Below, in pieces: positions 8,940 through 18,458 of a DNA stretch of 64,000 bases. Below the pieces are notes generated by a model. It did not search any database. It was not told the origin of the DNA and saw only the letters and a list, made by a program, of their open reading frames with translations. A program made the translations under genes and the position numbers. The stretch's first letter is position 1, and the number at the start of each line of letters is the position of its first letter. Source of the DNA: Kitasatospora cheerisanensis KCTC 2395 (lineage in GTDB: Bacteria; Actinomycetota; Actinomycetes; Streptomycetales; Streptomycetaceae); assembly GCF_000696185.1 (NCBI RefSeq), contig NZ_KK853997.1, positions 6,066,002 to 6,130,001 on the forward strand. The letters are read 5' to 3'.

Positions 8940-9550
8940 CGCGGCTCGCCGGCGTTGACCTGGCGACGTTCGGCCACCTGATTGCCGAGGAGGTGGACGA
9001 CGATGGGTTCATCATCGCCTGCGAGACCGCGGAACTCGCCGCCGGCGCGCTCGTGGTCGATCGACATCCTGATCGACGAGCTCTTTCAGGACGTCAAGGC
9101 GGCTCGGCAAAGGCCCGAGCGTCGCGCAGTGCGACGCCGTGTTCTTCCAACTCGACGGACTGCGGGAGCAGTTCGTTCACCTGTGCACGCCGCTGTTTGC
9201 CCGCAAGCTCATGGTTGCTGCTGTGGAGCTGACGGGTCGCCTGTGTCGGCCCGACTCTCGGCAGCTCGACAGTCTCCGTCGAGGAAATGCTGCTCCGGCT
9301 CTATGAACGGGCCGAAGCGATCCTTGACCTCCCCGGACTGCTTGACGACGTCGAGGAAATGCTGGCGTCCTTCCGGGAGAACGTGTTCGAGGACTCGGAC
9401 CACGAACTGCTCTACGACCCCGCCGTGGACGACGTCTGGGAGGGTCCTCCGGCGGTGCACCCTGGCATCGCCCCCTCCGGGGTCGGCGAATGGTTCGTGC
9501 CGCTGCCGCGGGTCATCCCGCCTACCCCTACCTTGCAGCAGCCGGCGTAG
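8940..9550 (+). pseudogene. Decayed hypothetical gene
   Basis: Successive protein-like stretches occur in different plus-strand frames: ATFGHLIAEEVDDDGFIIAC, then DAVFFQLDGLREQFVHLC, then SVEEMLLRLYERAEAILDL and an acidic tail that stops at 9550. Together they look like one helical protein of about 190 residues with at least two frame changes. The changes are not repaired by one extra G, unlike the other breaks in this window, so this seems genuinely degraded. I do not recognise the family. Confidence 0.4.
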
Positions 9551-9881
9551 GGCCTGGGTCCGGAGAGGATCGGTCAATGGGAGACCAGTCGTGGCCTTGG
9601 GGCAAGGTCGTCAGTGCGACGCTGGAATCGGCGGACCGCGGAACCACCTTGGTCTGCCTGGCAAGGTGCAGACGCCCAGGTCCGCGATGGCCCTGCTCGT
9701 TGTCGGTGCGGGCGTCATCTGTCCCGGCTCCACCACAAGGTGCGGCCCGAGTTGTGGCGGATCTTCGCGGCAGGCGGGGGATCCCCATCTGCTGGGCCGT
9801 CGTGGAGGTCTCTGGGACGTTCGCCGTCAAAGCCGACCGTGGTCGGAAGCCCTTCGCTTCTCGCCTGCAGCGGTGCATCTT

Positions 9882-9892
9882 CGAAACTTTCG
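9882..9892. promoter_or_regulatory. CGAAACTTTCG palindrome upstream of xylanase
   Basis: A perfect CGAAA-N-TTTCG palindrome, the motif known upstream of Streptomyces xylanase genes and linked to LacI-type control by xylan breakdown products. A weaker copy (GCGAACCTTTCATTTCG) lies near 9919, and CCGAACGAAAGCG with a TTGACA-like box near 10040-10056. The interval 9551-10253 otherwise shows no convincing gene. Confidence 0.6.
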
Positions 9893-10253
9893 GTGATCTT
9901 CCGCTGAGAAGGCACCCGCGAACCTTTCATTTCGGCGGGAAGGGACGGTGCCTTGGGTGCCGCCGCCGCCTTTGAGCTCCTGACCTGTGTGTATCTGTGC
10001 GTCACCGGGCGGTGCGACATTCGAACGTATCGATATTCCGAACGAAAGCGTTGACACTCCGTCAGGGCCCGCTCGACACTGGCGCCGTCGACACGGCCGA
10101 CCGGCCCGGAGTCGGGCCCGTGTGTGGGCCCCGGTCGGTGTCAACCATGTTGACGGTACGTCGGTCACGTGCCGTGCTGCGCGACGTCCCCGCCTCTGCG
10201 AGGCTCGTCGGCGTCCGCAGCGCCGCACCCCACCCCACCCACCGGCAGAACGG

Positions 10254-11249
10254 ATGATCTCCGTGAACTTCCCTCACCCCCACAGTGGTTCGGTCAGCCG
10301 CCTGCGGCGACTGCTCGGCAGGACGCGCGTCCTGGCCGTGGCCTTCGCCGCTGTCCTGCTCCTCCCGGGCACCGCCGATGCGGCGACCATCACGACGAAC
10401 CAGACCGGCAGCGACGGCGGATACTTCTACTCGTTCTGGACCGAGGGCAGCGGCGCGGCCTCGATGTCCCTGAACGGCGGCGGCAACTACAGCACCTCGT
10501 GGACCAACGCCGGCAACTTCGTCGCGGGCAAGGGCTGGAGCACCGGCTCGCGCAACCCGGTGACCTACTCCGGATCGTGGAGCACCAGCGGCAACGCCTA
10601 CCTGTCGCTGTACGGCTGGACCACCAACCCGCTGGTCGAGTACTACGTCGTCGAGAACTACGGCTCGTACAAGCCCACCGGCACCTACAAGGGCACCGTC
10701 ACCAGCGACGGCGGCACCTACGACATCTACGAGACGACGCGCGTCAACGCCCCCTCCATCGAGGGCACCAAGACCTTCAACCAGTACTGGAGCGTCCGCC
10801 AGAGCAAGCGGACCGGCGGCACCATCACGGTCGGGAACCACTTCGACGCGTGGGCCAGCCACGGCATGAACCTCGGCACCATGAACTACGAGATCCTGGC
10901 CACCGAGGGCTACCAGAGCAGCGGCAGCTCCAACCTCACGCTCGGCTCCTCCGGCGGTGGCGGTGGCGGTGGCGGCACCGGTGGCAGCTGCACGGCGACG
11001 CTCTCCGCGGGCACCTCGTGGAGCGACCGCTACAACCTGAACGTCTCGGTCACCGGTTCGAACAACTGGAAGGTGACCGTGAAGGTCCCCTCCCCGGAGA
11101 AGGTCAGCTCGACCTGGAACATCAACGCCAGTTACCCCGACGCCCAGACCCTCGTCGCCACCCCCAACGGCGCGGGCAACAGTTGGGGCATGACCATCAT
11201 GACCAACGGCAGCACCACCTGGCCGACGGTCTCCTGCGCGGCGAGCTGA
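10254..11249 (+). CDS. Secreted GH11 endo-1,4-beta-xylanase with C-terminal binding module
   Basis: A 331-residue precursor. Residues 1-40 form a signal peptide (Arg-rich start, hydrophobic core VLAVAFAAVLLLPGTADA, cleavage before ATITTNQTG). The GH11 domain follows (to about 230), with the nucleophile Glu in LVEYYVVE (about 129) and the acid/base Glu in ATEGYQ (about 218). A Gly-rich linker leads to an 85-residue C-terminal module with a terminal Cys pair, resembling the CBM2-like modules of Streptomyces xylanases. It should cut xylan outside the cell. ATG 10254 is used; GTG 10263 is possible. The xylose importer genes 4-8 kb downstream fit a shared role. Confidence 0.93.
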   Translation: MISVNFPHPHSGSVSRLRRLLGRTRVLAVAFAAVLLLPGTADAATITTNQTGSDGGYFYSFWTEGSGAASMSLNGGGNYSTSWTNAGNFVAGKGWSTGSRNPVTYSGSWSTSGNAYLSLYGWTTNPLVEYYVVENYGSYKPTGTYKGTVTSDGGTYDIYETTRVNAPSIEGTKTFNQYWSVRQSKRTGGTITVGNHFDAWASHGMNLGTMNYEILATEGYQSSGSSNLTLGSSGGGGGGGGTGGSCTATLSAGTSWSDRYNLNVSVTGSNNWKVTVKVPSPEKVSSTWNINASYPDAQTLVATPNGAGNSWGMTIMTNGSTTWPTVSCAAS

Positions 11250-11277
11250 CGTCCCCACAGCTCATCGACCGGACAGT

Positions 11278-11307
11278 GCGCGTGACGGCCGCCGGGCCGT
11301 CACGCGC
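11278..11307 (+). terminator. Xylanase terminator hairpin
   Basis: GCGCGTGACGGCC and GGCCGTCACGCGC form a perfect 13-bp stem with a 4-base loop, 29 bases after the xylanase stop. Confidence 0.8.
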
Positions 11308-12560
11308 CACCGCATGTCAGTTCGGCGGTGCCGAAGGGGTCCTGTTGGAGGAGACGGTCGGCCGCCGCGACCTGGACGGGGGAGGCTTCCTTCCGGCTGA
11401 GGAGCACGGCCAGCTGGGCTCGGCAGGTGAGGTCGCCGAGTTCGGCGCTTTTTGCTGCCGCGAGTTCGAGGGCGGCCTCGGCAAGGACGGCCTTTTTCGG
11501 CGATTCGGCGCTGAGACCGTGGAGGGCACGTCCGACGCAGGAGCAGCTTGCCGGGCCCAGGCCGGACGGTGGCGCTGCCGCGAAGGCCGGCTGACGTGTC
11601 GGCTTCTACGGCCCGGCCTGCCGAGTGACCCGCAGCCATCGACGGGCGGTGAGTTTTCGGGCCTGCAGGCAGCCCTCATCTGCGGTCAGGTTTGGGCGAA
11701 TGGACGGGAGTAGGGGCCGGTGCCCGGCGTAGGCCGGATGTCGGGGTGGCCTTGCCCGGGTCCGAGTCCCGGCAGCATCTCTGCGACTGCTTCGCTCGAG
11801 GTGCGACGGGGCGGTGCTTCTGGACGGCGTGTCGGAAGGAGTCGGCCGGTGGGTGCCGGTGGTGCCGTCCGTGAGGATTCCCCCGGTGCCGCTCGGCAGC
11901 GGCTGGTGGGACGCAGGGGCCAGCCGTGCAACGCTCCTTCGAGTACCTGCCAGTAGGACTGCGTACCGGTGGTGGAGGTGATGAGCCCCTCGACCGTGTC
12001 GTCGGTACAGGCGTGTCCGAGGTCGCAGGTGGTGACGATTTACGGCGAGGTACGGTCCTCGCGTCGTGCCCCTGACCGGCGACGGGAGGTGGGAAGCAAC
12101 GGTAGGACGAGTGCTGGCAGCGTCGGAGAGCGCCCGAACGCGGATCGACCTGGACCCCCACCTGCACGCCCACTGAGACAGCAGCTGCGACGGCCCGCTC
12201 TCCGCCCTGTTCCGTTCCCGGGTGGACGGCTCCGGCGGCCCCGTCCAAGGCGTCCTTGAATGCGGGTTGGCGCCGTCGACGTCCGGCCCGGCGATGAGAA
12301 CGACCGGGCCGAGCAGCACCTGTCTCTGCGCCCGGACGTCGACGGCTGGGAACCCGAAGGGTCATTGATCCCTCGCCGGCCGCAACGGAAGAGCTGGAAC
12401 AGCTGCGTCCGGGGGATCCGTACCTGCGGCCAAGGTGACGACTGAACCGCGAATGCTCCGATGCCGAACGGCTTGGACGGCCCGAACGCCTTCGGCGGTC
12501 CGGTCCACGTGTGACGGTGTGCACCCCGCTGCGGGCGGGAGAACGGTGTCGGTGTGCAAC
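11308..12560. other. Gene-poor decayed interval
   Basis: No intact gene is supported over 1.25 kb. Two minus-strand stretches read like old coding sequence without a start: one of about 95 codons ending at 11300 (contains ALELAAAKSAELGDLTCRAQ) and one of about 115 codons ending at 11686 (contains CTDDTVEGLITSTTGTQSYW). Neither family is recognised. The long minus-strand frame across this interval is read-through from the ROK gene and has no family content here. Confidence 0.4.
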
Positions 12561-12571
12561 TGAGTTGATTG

Positions 12572-12589
12572 ATCATCAGATCTGATGAT
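12572..12589. promoter_or_regulatory. 18-bp perfect palindrome, probable operator
   Basis: ATCATCAGATCTGATGAT is perfectly self-complementary and lies 78 bases before the DUF6551 gene. It is AT-rich against a GC-rich background, as operators often are. The regulator is unknown. A related half-pattern, CAGATC-ATCC-GATCTG, lies at 13759-13774. Confidence 0.5.
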
Positions 12590-12666
12590 TTGATGCGCCT
12601 GCGCCGCCATCCCCAGGCCCTCAGGCCGCCTCCCCCAGTGCGGCGCGGAAGCGAGGTACGCCACCT

Positions 12667-13488
12667 ATGGCGAAGAAGTACCGCTACGAGCTGCCGGAGC
12701 ACCCTGTTGACTACGGGGTGAAGGTCGCTGCGGCTGACCTCAAGATCGAACAGGAAGCTCAGCGTACGCTCAACCTGGCCCGTGCTCGGGCAATTGCCGC
12801 CGAGATCAAGCCGCATGCGCTCGGGTCGATCATCGTTTCCCAGCGGTCGAACGGCGATCTGTACATCATCGACGGGCAGCACCGTCGTGAAGCGTGCCGC
12901 ATCGCGGGCATCGACACGCTCGTGGCAGAGGTCCATCGCGGCTTGACGATCCAAGAAGAAGCCACTCTGTTCCTCATCAAGAACAGGGAAGCATCGAAGA
13001 CCAACGCTCACGACGAGTACCGGATTGGCCTCACGGCCGGCCTGCCGCTGTTCGTCGACACTGAGAACGTGCTTGTTTCGCACGGTCTCAAGATAGGCAG
13101 CACCTCGTCCAACCAGATCGGTGCCGTTCAGGGAATCCTGGCGATCACCGACAAGTACGGTCCTGATGTGCTGGACGACGTTCTCACCGTTGCCGAAGCG
13201 GCCTACGGTCGCACCGCAGAGGCATGGGATGGGATCGTCGTCGGCGGACTGGGCGAGTTTCTCGGCCGGCACCGTGACGTCATCAGCGGCGATGCCGACC
13301 TTGATGAGCTCGCTCGCAAGTTGGCGAAGCGCTCTTCGGCGGCGCGACTCATCGGAGATGCGCGCAGCCAGGCAACGGGCTACGGCTCGAAGTCGGACGG
13401 CACTGGATCCCGGAAGATGGCTGCGTACCGGCTCGTCATCGAGGCGTGGAACAGCGGACGTCGCAAGAACAGGATCGGTGCCAACTAG
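12667..13488 (+). CDS. ParB/sulfiredoxin-fold DUF6551 protein
   Basis: A 273-residue protein. Near residues 60-80 is the ParB/Srx-type signature IIVSQRSNGDLYIIDGQHRR, in which DGQHRR is the nucleotide-binding or catalytic motif of the fold. The rest is helical, ending in a basic tail (RRKNRIGAN). Such proteins are common on actinobacterial mobile elements and phages, where their job is not established. Codon use is less GC-biased than its neighbours, which fits mobile DNA. The whole frame lies opposite the run-on frame of the ROK gene; this strand is the coding one because of the motif and the palindromic promoter. Confidence 0.75.
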   Translation: MAKKYRYELPEHPVDYGVKVAAADLKIEQEAQRTLNLARARAIAAEIKPHALGSIIVSQRSNGDLYIIDGQHRREACRIAGIDTLVAEVHRGLTIQEEATLFLIKNREASKTNAHDEYRIGLTAGLPLFVDTENVLVSHGLKIGSTSSNQIGAVQGILAITDKYGPDVLDDVLTVAEAAYGRTAEAWDGIVVGGLGEFLGRHRDVISGDADLDELARKLAKRSSAARLIGDARSQATGYGSKSDGTGSRKMAAYRLVIEAWNSGRRKNRIGAN

Positions 13489-13609
13489 CCACCTGGGAGT
13501 GGCGGCGGCCCCAGGATCACACGGTGTGCGAGGAACTCGACAACTGCAGTCGACTGTGCCCGTGTGGTGAACTTGGTGGGCCCTGACCTGCGGAAGCGAC
13601 TCGCGCCAG

Positions 13610-13657
13610 GACCGGGGGCAAGGGGCCGCAGGGGCAGATTCTGTCAGCCAGACAGCG
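13610..13657 (+). repeat. Degenerate second copy of the tRNA-Pro 3' repeat
   Basis: Aligned to 8407-8457 it matches at 39 of 50 columns, keeping blocks such as CAAGGGG, CGCAGG and CTGTC in order. As at the first copy, a hairpin follows about 14 bases later. It may be the decayed right attachment site of the element between the two copies. The T-arm is mutated, so it is not a tRNA. Confidence 0.4.
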
Positions 13658-13670
13658 ATGTCGATGGTGA

Positions 13671-13702
13671 GAGCCGGCACTTGGGAAGCCAGGTGCCGGC
13701 TC
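13671..13702. terminator. Hairpin terminator
   Basis: GAGCCGGCAC and GTGCCGGCTC form a perfect 10-bp stem with a 12-base loop. It lies between the DUF6551 gene and the convergent ROK gene. Confidence 0.7.
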
Positions 13703-13861
13703 TCTGACGTCCGGTCAACTGGCGGTCGCATGACGGTCGTCGGGGCTGCGGGTGACGACAGATCATCCGATCTGGTCGCGCGGCGCGTTGGTACTTGCAC
13801 ATGCTTCCGAAGAGTCGGTCTCGGCGTTGGATCTCGAGGTGCTCCGGGTCTGCGGGGCCGG

Positions 13862-15084
13862 TCAGGGGTGGGGGGTGGGGGCGTGGTGCGGGTGAGGGTT
13901 TCGAGGGGGCGGGTGAGGATGTCGGAGAAGGCCAGTTCGGCGGCGCCGATCAGGATGGTGTCGTCGCCGAGTTCGCTGACCCGCAGGCGCAGGTTCTCCC
14001 GCAGGGCGGCCAGGGCGTTGGTGTTGATGCGGCTGCGGACTTGCGCGGCGGAGCCGAGGAAGACGTCCCGGAGGGTGCCGCCGAGGACGACCAGGTCGGG
14101 GTCGAAGAGGTTGACGACGTTGGCGATGCCGATGCCCAGCCAGTCGCCGACGCGGTGCAGGGCTGCGCGGGCGGTGACGTCGCCGAGGTCGGCGGCGGTG
14201 ACCACCGACCGGACGGCGTCGGTCCCGGTGGTGCGGACGTCGCGGCCGGCCGCCTCCAGCAGGGCGCGTTCACCGGCCTCGGCCTCCAGGCAGCCGCGGG
14301 CGCCGCAGCCGCACGGCCGGCCCTGGAACGGATTGACGGTCATGTGGCCGACCTCGCCGGCGTATCCGCGCTCGCCGCGCAGGAGTTCGCCGCCGCTGAT
14401 CACGCCCGCGCCGATCCCGACCTCGCCGTGGAGGTAGACCAGGTTCTGGCTGCCGCGGCCGATCCCGCGGCGGTGCTCGGCGAGCGCGCCGAGGTTGGCC
14501 TCGTTCGCGATCAGCACCGGGACGTCCAGGCGGAGCCGGTCGGCGAACGCGCCGGTGAAGTCGAGGTCCCTCCAGCCCATGTTGGGGGTGAGCCCGATCA
14601 GCCCGTCGGGGTGGCGGACGATGCCGCGCACCGCCACGGCGACGCCGACGCAGGACCCGCCGGCCGGTGCGTCCGCCAGCATCTGTTCCGCGAACTCGGC
14701 CAGGACGGCGGCGACTTGGGCCGGATCGGCCGGGTGCCCGTCGGGCCACGGGCACTCGCGCCGGCCCAGGAACACGCCGCCGAGCCCGATCAGGGCCGCC
14801 GCCAGCCGTTCCACCCCCAGGTCCACCGCGAGGACGTGCACGCGGGTGGACTCCGGTTTGACGACCAGTGAGGGCCGGCCGGCGCGACGGGTCTCCTGCG
14901 GCAGTTCCTCGCGGACCAGGCCCGCGGCCGTCAGCTCGCCGACCAGGCCCAGGATGGTGCTGCGGTTGAGGCCCAACTCGGCGGCCAGCACGGCACGCGA
15001 GGTCGGCCCCTGGAAGTGCACGTGGCGCAGCAGCGCACCCAGGTTGTGCTGGCGGACCTCTTCCTGGGAAGGACCGGCTTTCAT
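13862..15084 (-). CDS. ROK-family repressor, xylose-operon type; stop lost by one missing base
   Basis: About 407 residues: an N-terminal winged helix (23-75, LNRSTILGLVGELTAAGLV), then a sugar-kinase-like ROK domain with the CGCGARGCLEAEA zinc motif near residue 258. The downstream divergence and function match RokX/XylR repressors, which release DNA when xylose binds. The frame as written stays open to 12040, giving 1014 residues of which the last 600 are antisense to another gene. One added C on the coding strand in the C-run before TGA 13862 gives the natural end after TRTTPPPP. The gene heads away from no partner: 12 bases separate it from xylH, so it may be the last gene of the xylFGH operon. 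Confidence 0.85.
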
Positions 15085-15096
15085 CGCGGGCGGCTC

Positions 15097-16380
15097 TCAT
15101 CGTCGGGCGGTGCGGCGGCGGGACATGGCGTCCACACCGGCGGCCACCAGCAGGACCGAGCCCGTGACAGCGTACTTGACGCCCGAGCTGTATCCCATCA
15201 GTCCCATCCCGTTCTGGATCACCGCGACGACCAGGCCGCCCAGCACCGCGTCCACCACCCGGCCCCGGCCGCCGAACAGGCTGGTGCCGCCGATGACGGC
15301 ACTGCCGACGGCGAGCAGCAGGACGTTGCTGCCACCGGTGTTGGGGTCCACCGAGTTGCCCCGGGAGGCGGCGACGATGCCGCCGACGGCGGCGAGGCAG
15401 GAGCAGATGACGAAGGCCGCGATCCGGATGAACGCCACGTTGATGCCGGCCCGGCGGGCGGCCTCCGGGCTGCCGCCCACGGCGTAGACGTGCAGGCCGA
15501 AGCGGGTCCGCTGGAGGGCGAAGGTGCCGAGCAGCAGCAGGGCCCCGATCACCGGCACCACGATCGGCACGCCCTTCAGCGAGCCGACCAGCACGTTGCG
15601 GCTGCGCTCCTGGTTGAGCAGGTACACGGCCGCGCCGCCGAGCACCACCACGGCGCCGATCCGGATCGCCAGCAGGGCTGCCGGGGTTCCGGCCAGGCCC
15701 CGGCCGCGGCGGTCGCGGCTGCGGCGCAACTGCAGGGCGGCGTACCCGGCGGCGCAGCCGGCCAGCAGCAGCCAGCCCAGCACCGGGCTGAGGTTGTCGT
15801 TCGCGATCGCCAGGACGGTCGGGTCCTTGACGGAGATGTTGGTGCCTTCCTTCAGCAGCATCAGCACGACGCCCTGGAAGCCGAGGAACGCGGCGAGCGT
15901 CACCACGAAGGACGGGATGCCGACTTTGGCGACGAGTGTGCCGAGCAGCAGCCCGATGGCCGCGCCGGTCAGTACGGCGGCGGCCACCGCCGCGTACCAG
16001 GGCCAGCCGTGGTCGGTCAGCAGGATCGCCAGCACCGCGGCGCAGACCCCGCTGGCGTAGCCGGCCGACAGGTCGATCTCGCCGAGGAGGAGGACGAAGA
16101 CCAGTCCCATCGCGATGGCGATGCTGCCGGCGCTCTGGGTGAGCAGGTTGGCGAAGTTCAGGTTGGACAGGAAGACCGGGCGCAGCAGGGAGAAGAACAC
16201 GCACAGCACGACCAGGCCTGCGACGGCGGGCAGGGCGCCGAGCTCGCCGGCGCGCACCTGCTCCAGGTAGCCGCGGCCGACCGCGTCCAGGCCGGTGGCC
16301 GCGGGCCGGTCCGGCGAGGGGGCGGCGGGCAGGTCCGGTCCCTCGGGCTTCTCCGACGTCTCGGGGGCGGGGGCGGTCAT
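15097..16380 (-). CDS. xylH: Xylose-type ABC transporter permease
   Basis: A 427-residue membrane protein with about ten hydrophobic segments and the sugar-permease (RbsC/XylH) signature GEIDLSAGYASG near residue 95. The C-terminal EAA-like loop is FGLHVYAVGGSPEAARRAGI, followed by GGTSLFGGRGRV. It forms the channel through which the binding protein delivers pentose. The ATG at 16380 overlaps the ATPase stop by 4 bases; the longer open frame upstream is a shadow of the ATPase gene. Substrate assignment rests on the neighbouring XylF-like protein and ROK regulator. Confidence 0.9.
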   Translation of the reverse strand: MTAPAPETSEKPEGPDLPAAPSPDRPAATGLDAVGRGYLEQVRAGELGALPAVAGLVVLCVFFSLLRPVFLSNLNFANLLTQSAGSIAIAMGLVFVLLLGEIDLSAGYASGVCAAVLAILLTDHGWPWYAAVAAAVLTGAAIGLLLGTLVAKVGIPSFVVTLAAFLGFQGVVLMLLKEGTNISVKDPTVLAIANDNLSPVLGWLLLAGCAAGYAALQLRRSRDRRGRGLAGTPAALLAIRIGAVVVLGGAAVYLLNQERSRNVLVGSLKGVPIVVPVIGALLLLGTFALQRTRFGLHVYAVGGSPEAARRAGINVAFIRIAAFVICSCLAAVGGIVAASRGNSVDPNTGGSNVLLLAVGSAVIGGTSLFGGRGRVVDAVLGGLVVAVIQNGMGLMGYSSGVKYAVTGSVLLVAAGVDAMSRRRTARR

Positions 16381-17156
16381 GCGGCGGCTCCGTGGGGGTT
16401 GGTCTGCGGGCCCAGGTCGCCGCTGCGGCCCGAGGTGATCAGTTCGACGACCTGAGCGTGCGTCACGTCGGTGGCCTTGACCTGGGCGGCCATCCGGCCG
16501 AGGTACAGTGCGGCGATTCGGTCGGAGACCGCGAAGACGTCGTTCATGTTGTGCGAGATGAGGACGACGGCCAGGCCGTTGTCGGCCAGTCGGCGCACCA
16601 GTTCGAGGACCTGCGCGGTCTGGGCGACGCCCAGGGCCGCGGTCGGCTCGTCGAGGACCACCAGCTTGCTGTTCCACAGCACCGCCTTGGCGATGGCGAC
16701 GGTCTGGCGCTGGCCGCCGGAGAGGCTGGAGACCTTCTGGCGAAGGGACTTGACCGTGCGGACCGAGAGGCTCCGGAGCGTCGCGGCGGCCATCTCCTCC
16801 ATCGTGGAGTCGTCGAGCACCAGGCCGCGGAGCTTCTCCCGCCCGAGGAACATGTTCTGCACGATGTCGAGGTTGTCGCAGAGCGCGAGGTCCTGGTAGA
16901 CGATCTCCACCCCGAGCGCGGCGGCTTCGCGCGGGCTGTGCACCTGCACCGGGCGGCCCTCGAAGAGGTAGCTCCCGGCGTCGATGGGGTGGATTCCGCC
17001 GATGCACTTGACCAGCGTCGACTTGCCGGCGCCGTTGTCGCCGACGAGTGCCGTCACCTGCCCCGCGTAGGCGCTGAGCGCGACGTCGTGCAGGACCTGG
17101 ACGGGACCGAAGCTCTTGTCGATCCCGCGCAGTTCGAGGATTGGTGTTTCTGCCAT
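16377..17156 (-). CDS. xylG: Xylose-type ABC transporter ATPase, single-domain
   Basis: A 259-residue cytoplasmic ATPase: Walker A GDNGAGKST near residue 40, Q-loop in VYQDLALCDNL, signature LSGGQRQ near 145, Walker B VVLDEPTAALG and the H-loop LISHNMND. It energises import by the partner permease. E. coli XylG has two ATPase halves (about 510 residues); this one has a single half, as do many actinobacterial sugar importers, so it presumably works as a homodimer. Confidence 0.9.
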   Translation of the reverse strand: MAETPILELRGIDKSFGPVQVLHDVALSAYAGQVTALVGDNGAGKSTLVKCIGGIHPIDAGSYLFEGRPVQVHSPREAAALGVEIVYQDLALCDNLDIVQNMFLGREKLRGLVLDDSTMEEMAAATLRSLSVRTVKSLRQKVSSLSGGQRQTVAIAKAVLWNSKLVVLDEPTAALGVAQTAQVLELVRRLADNGLAVVLISHNMNDVFAVSDRIAALYLGRMAAQVKATDVTHAQVVELITSGRSGDLGPQTNPHGAAA

Positions 17157-17232
17157 GGGTGGGGCTCCTGGGGATGGGCGGGGCGGGCCCCGGCCGGGCG
17201 GCGGCCGGGGCCCACGGGTACGGCCTGGCGCG

Positions 17233-18330
17233 CTAGTTGATCCCGTTCTTCGTGCACAGGGCCGCGTAGTCGCCGGTGCACAGTTCCGCCTTGGTGACGA
17301 AGCCGTCGGCGACGACCTTCTGCACGGTGTCCTTGAAGATCGCCTCGGGGGCCAGCAGCACCGACGGGACGTCCCGGTTGCCGGTCGGGTCGTGGACGGT
17401 GGCGGTGGTCTGGCTCTTCTTGCCGGCCGCCAGCTCGACGGCGAGGGCGGACGCCGCGTCGGCCTCCTTCTTCACGGCCTTGTAGACCGTCATGCACTGG
17501 TCGCCCGCCAGGATGCTCTGCAGCCCCTGCACCGTGGCGTCCTGACCGGTGATCGGCACCTGCCCGTTGCGGTGGTTCTTGCGCAGCACGGCGACGGCCG
17601 CGTTGGCCAGGCCGTCGTTGGCCGCGAGGACGCCGCCGATGTCCGGCCGGCTGGTGTACATCTGCTCGAAGATGGTCTGCGCCTGGGCGTTGTCCCAGTC
17701 CGGCACCGACTGGTTGGGGCCCTTGGTGTACTCCCCGGAGGCGAACTTCGGGTCCAGCACGCCGTTGTAGCCGTTGGCGAACAGGGTGGCGTTGTTGTCG
17801 GTGGGGGAGCCGTTGAGCTCGGCGACGACGGGGTTCTTGGCGCCCATGTCGGTCAGGCACTTCGTCAGGCCCTCGCCCTGCAGCTTGCCGACCTGGGTGT
17901 TGTCGAAGCTGACGTAGTACTGGGCGGAGCCGCCGAGGGTGAGCCGGTCGTAGTCGATGGTGGCCACGCCCTGCGCCTTGGCCTTGTCGAGCACGGCCTT
18001 GCCGGTGCCGCTGTCCAGGTTGACGATGACCAGCACGTTCACGCCGCTGGTGATCATCTGGTCGGCGATGGTCTGGAACGCCTGCTTGTCGCCCTCGGCG
18101 TTCTGGATGTCGTAGTCCACTCCGGCCGCCTTGAAGGCCGCCGCGAGGTACGGCCGGTCCGCGGTCTCCCAGCGGACGGACGACTTGCTGTCCGGCAGGA
18201 TCACGCCGATCTTCGGCTTCTTGGCACCCGAGGAGCCGGTGCCGCCGGAGTCCGCCGAGGAGCAGGCGGTGACGGTGGAGAGCAGGGCCGCCGACACGGC
18301 GGCGGTGGCGAACAGGAGCCCCTTGCGCAT
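17233..18330 (-). CDS. xylF: Xylose-binding lipoprotein
   Basis: A 365-residue lipoprotein. The signal peptide ends in the lipobox STVTAC with Cys at 23, then a Ser/Gly linker. The periplasmic-binding fold carries XylF hallmarks: KIGVILPDSKSSVRWE, VNVLVIVNLD, TIDYDRL and YYVSFDNTQVG. It captures xylose outside the membrane for the permease. The start at 18330 has a GAAAGGA ribosome site; the frame extending upstream to 19416 is antisense to the HNH gene. It is the first gene of the xylFGH-ROK operon. Confidence 0.9.
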   Translation of the reverse strand: MRKGLLFATAAVSAALLSTVTACSSADSGGTGSSGAKKPKIGVILPDSKSSVRWETADRPYLAAAFKAAGVDYDIQNAEGDKQAFQTIADQMITSGVNVLVIVNLDSGTGKAVLDKAKAQGVATIDYDRLTLGGSAQYYVSFDNTQVGKLQGEGLTKCLTDMGAKNPVVAELNGSPTDNNATLFANGYNGVLDPKFASGEYTKGPNQSVPDWDNAQAQTIFEQMYTSRPDIGGVLAANDGLANAAVAVLRKNHRNGQVPITGQDATVQGLQSILAGDQCMTVYKAVKKEADAASALAVELAAGKKSQTTATVHDPTGNRDVPSVLLAPEAIFKDTVQKVVADGFVTKAELCTGDYAALCTKNGIN

Positions 18331-18441
18331 GGGCAGGGTCCTTTCGGGGCGTGTCCGACCTGCGCCGGACGTGCATGGGTGGGGGAGGGTGGGGGCGCGG
18401 ACACGTAGCGGGAACCAGCCGACCGCTGTCGCGCGCCTATT

Positions 18442-18458
18442 TGTTGCCTGCGACAACA
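18442..18458. promoter_or_regulatory. Probable ROK operator upstream of xylF
   Basis: TGTTGCCTGCGACAACA is an inverted repeat (TGTTG...CAACA) 112 bases before xylF, flanked by A/T-rich steps. Position and symmetry suit the operon's own ROK repressor. The rest of 18331-18786 shows no gene. Confidence 0.5.

Noticed and set aside
9551..9881. Plus-strand open frame of about 160 codons across this interval
   Set aside because: No family-like segments, no ribosome site, and Arg/Pro-rich composition typical of non-coding GC-rich DNA.
12040..13861. A 600-residue C-terminal extension of the ROK regulator
   Set aside because: It lies antisense to the DUF6551 gene, has no family content, and one added base gives a natural stop at 13862.
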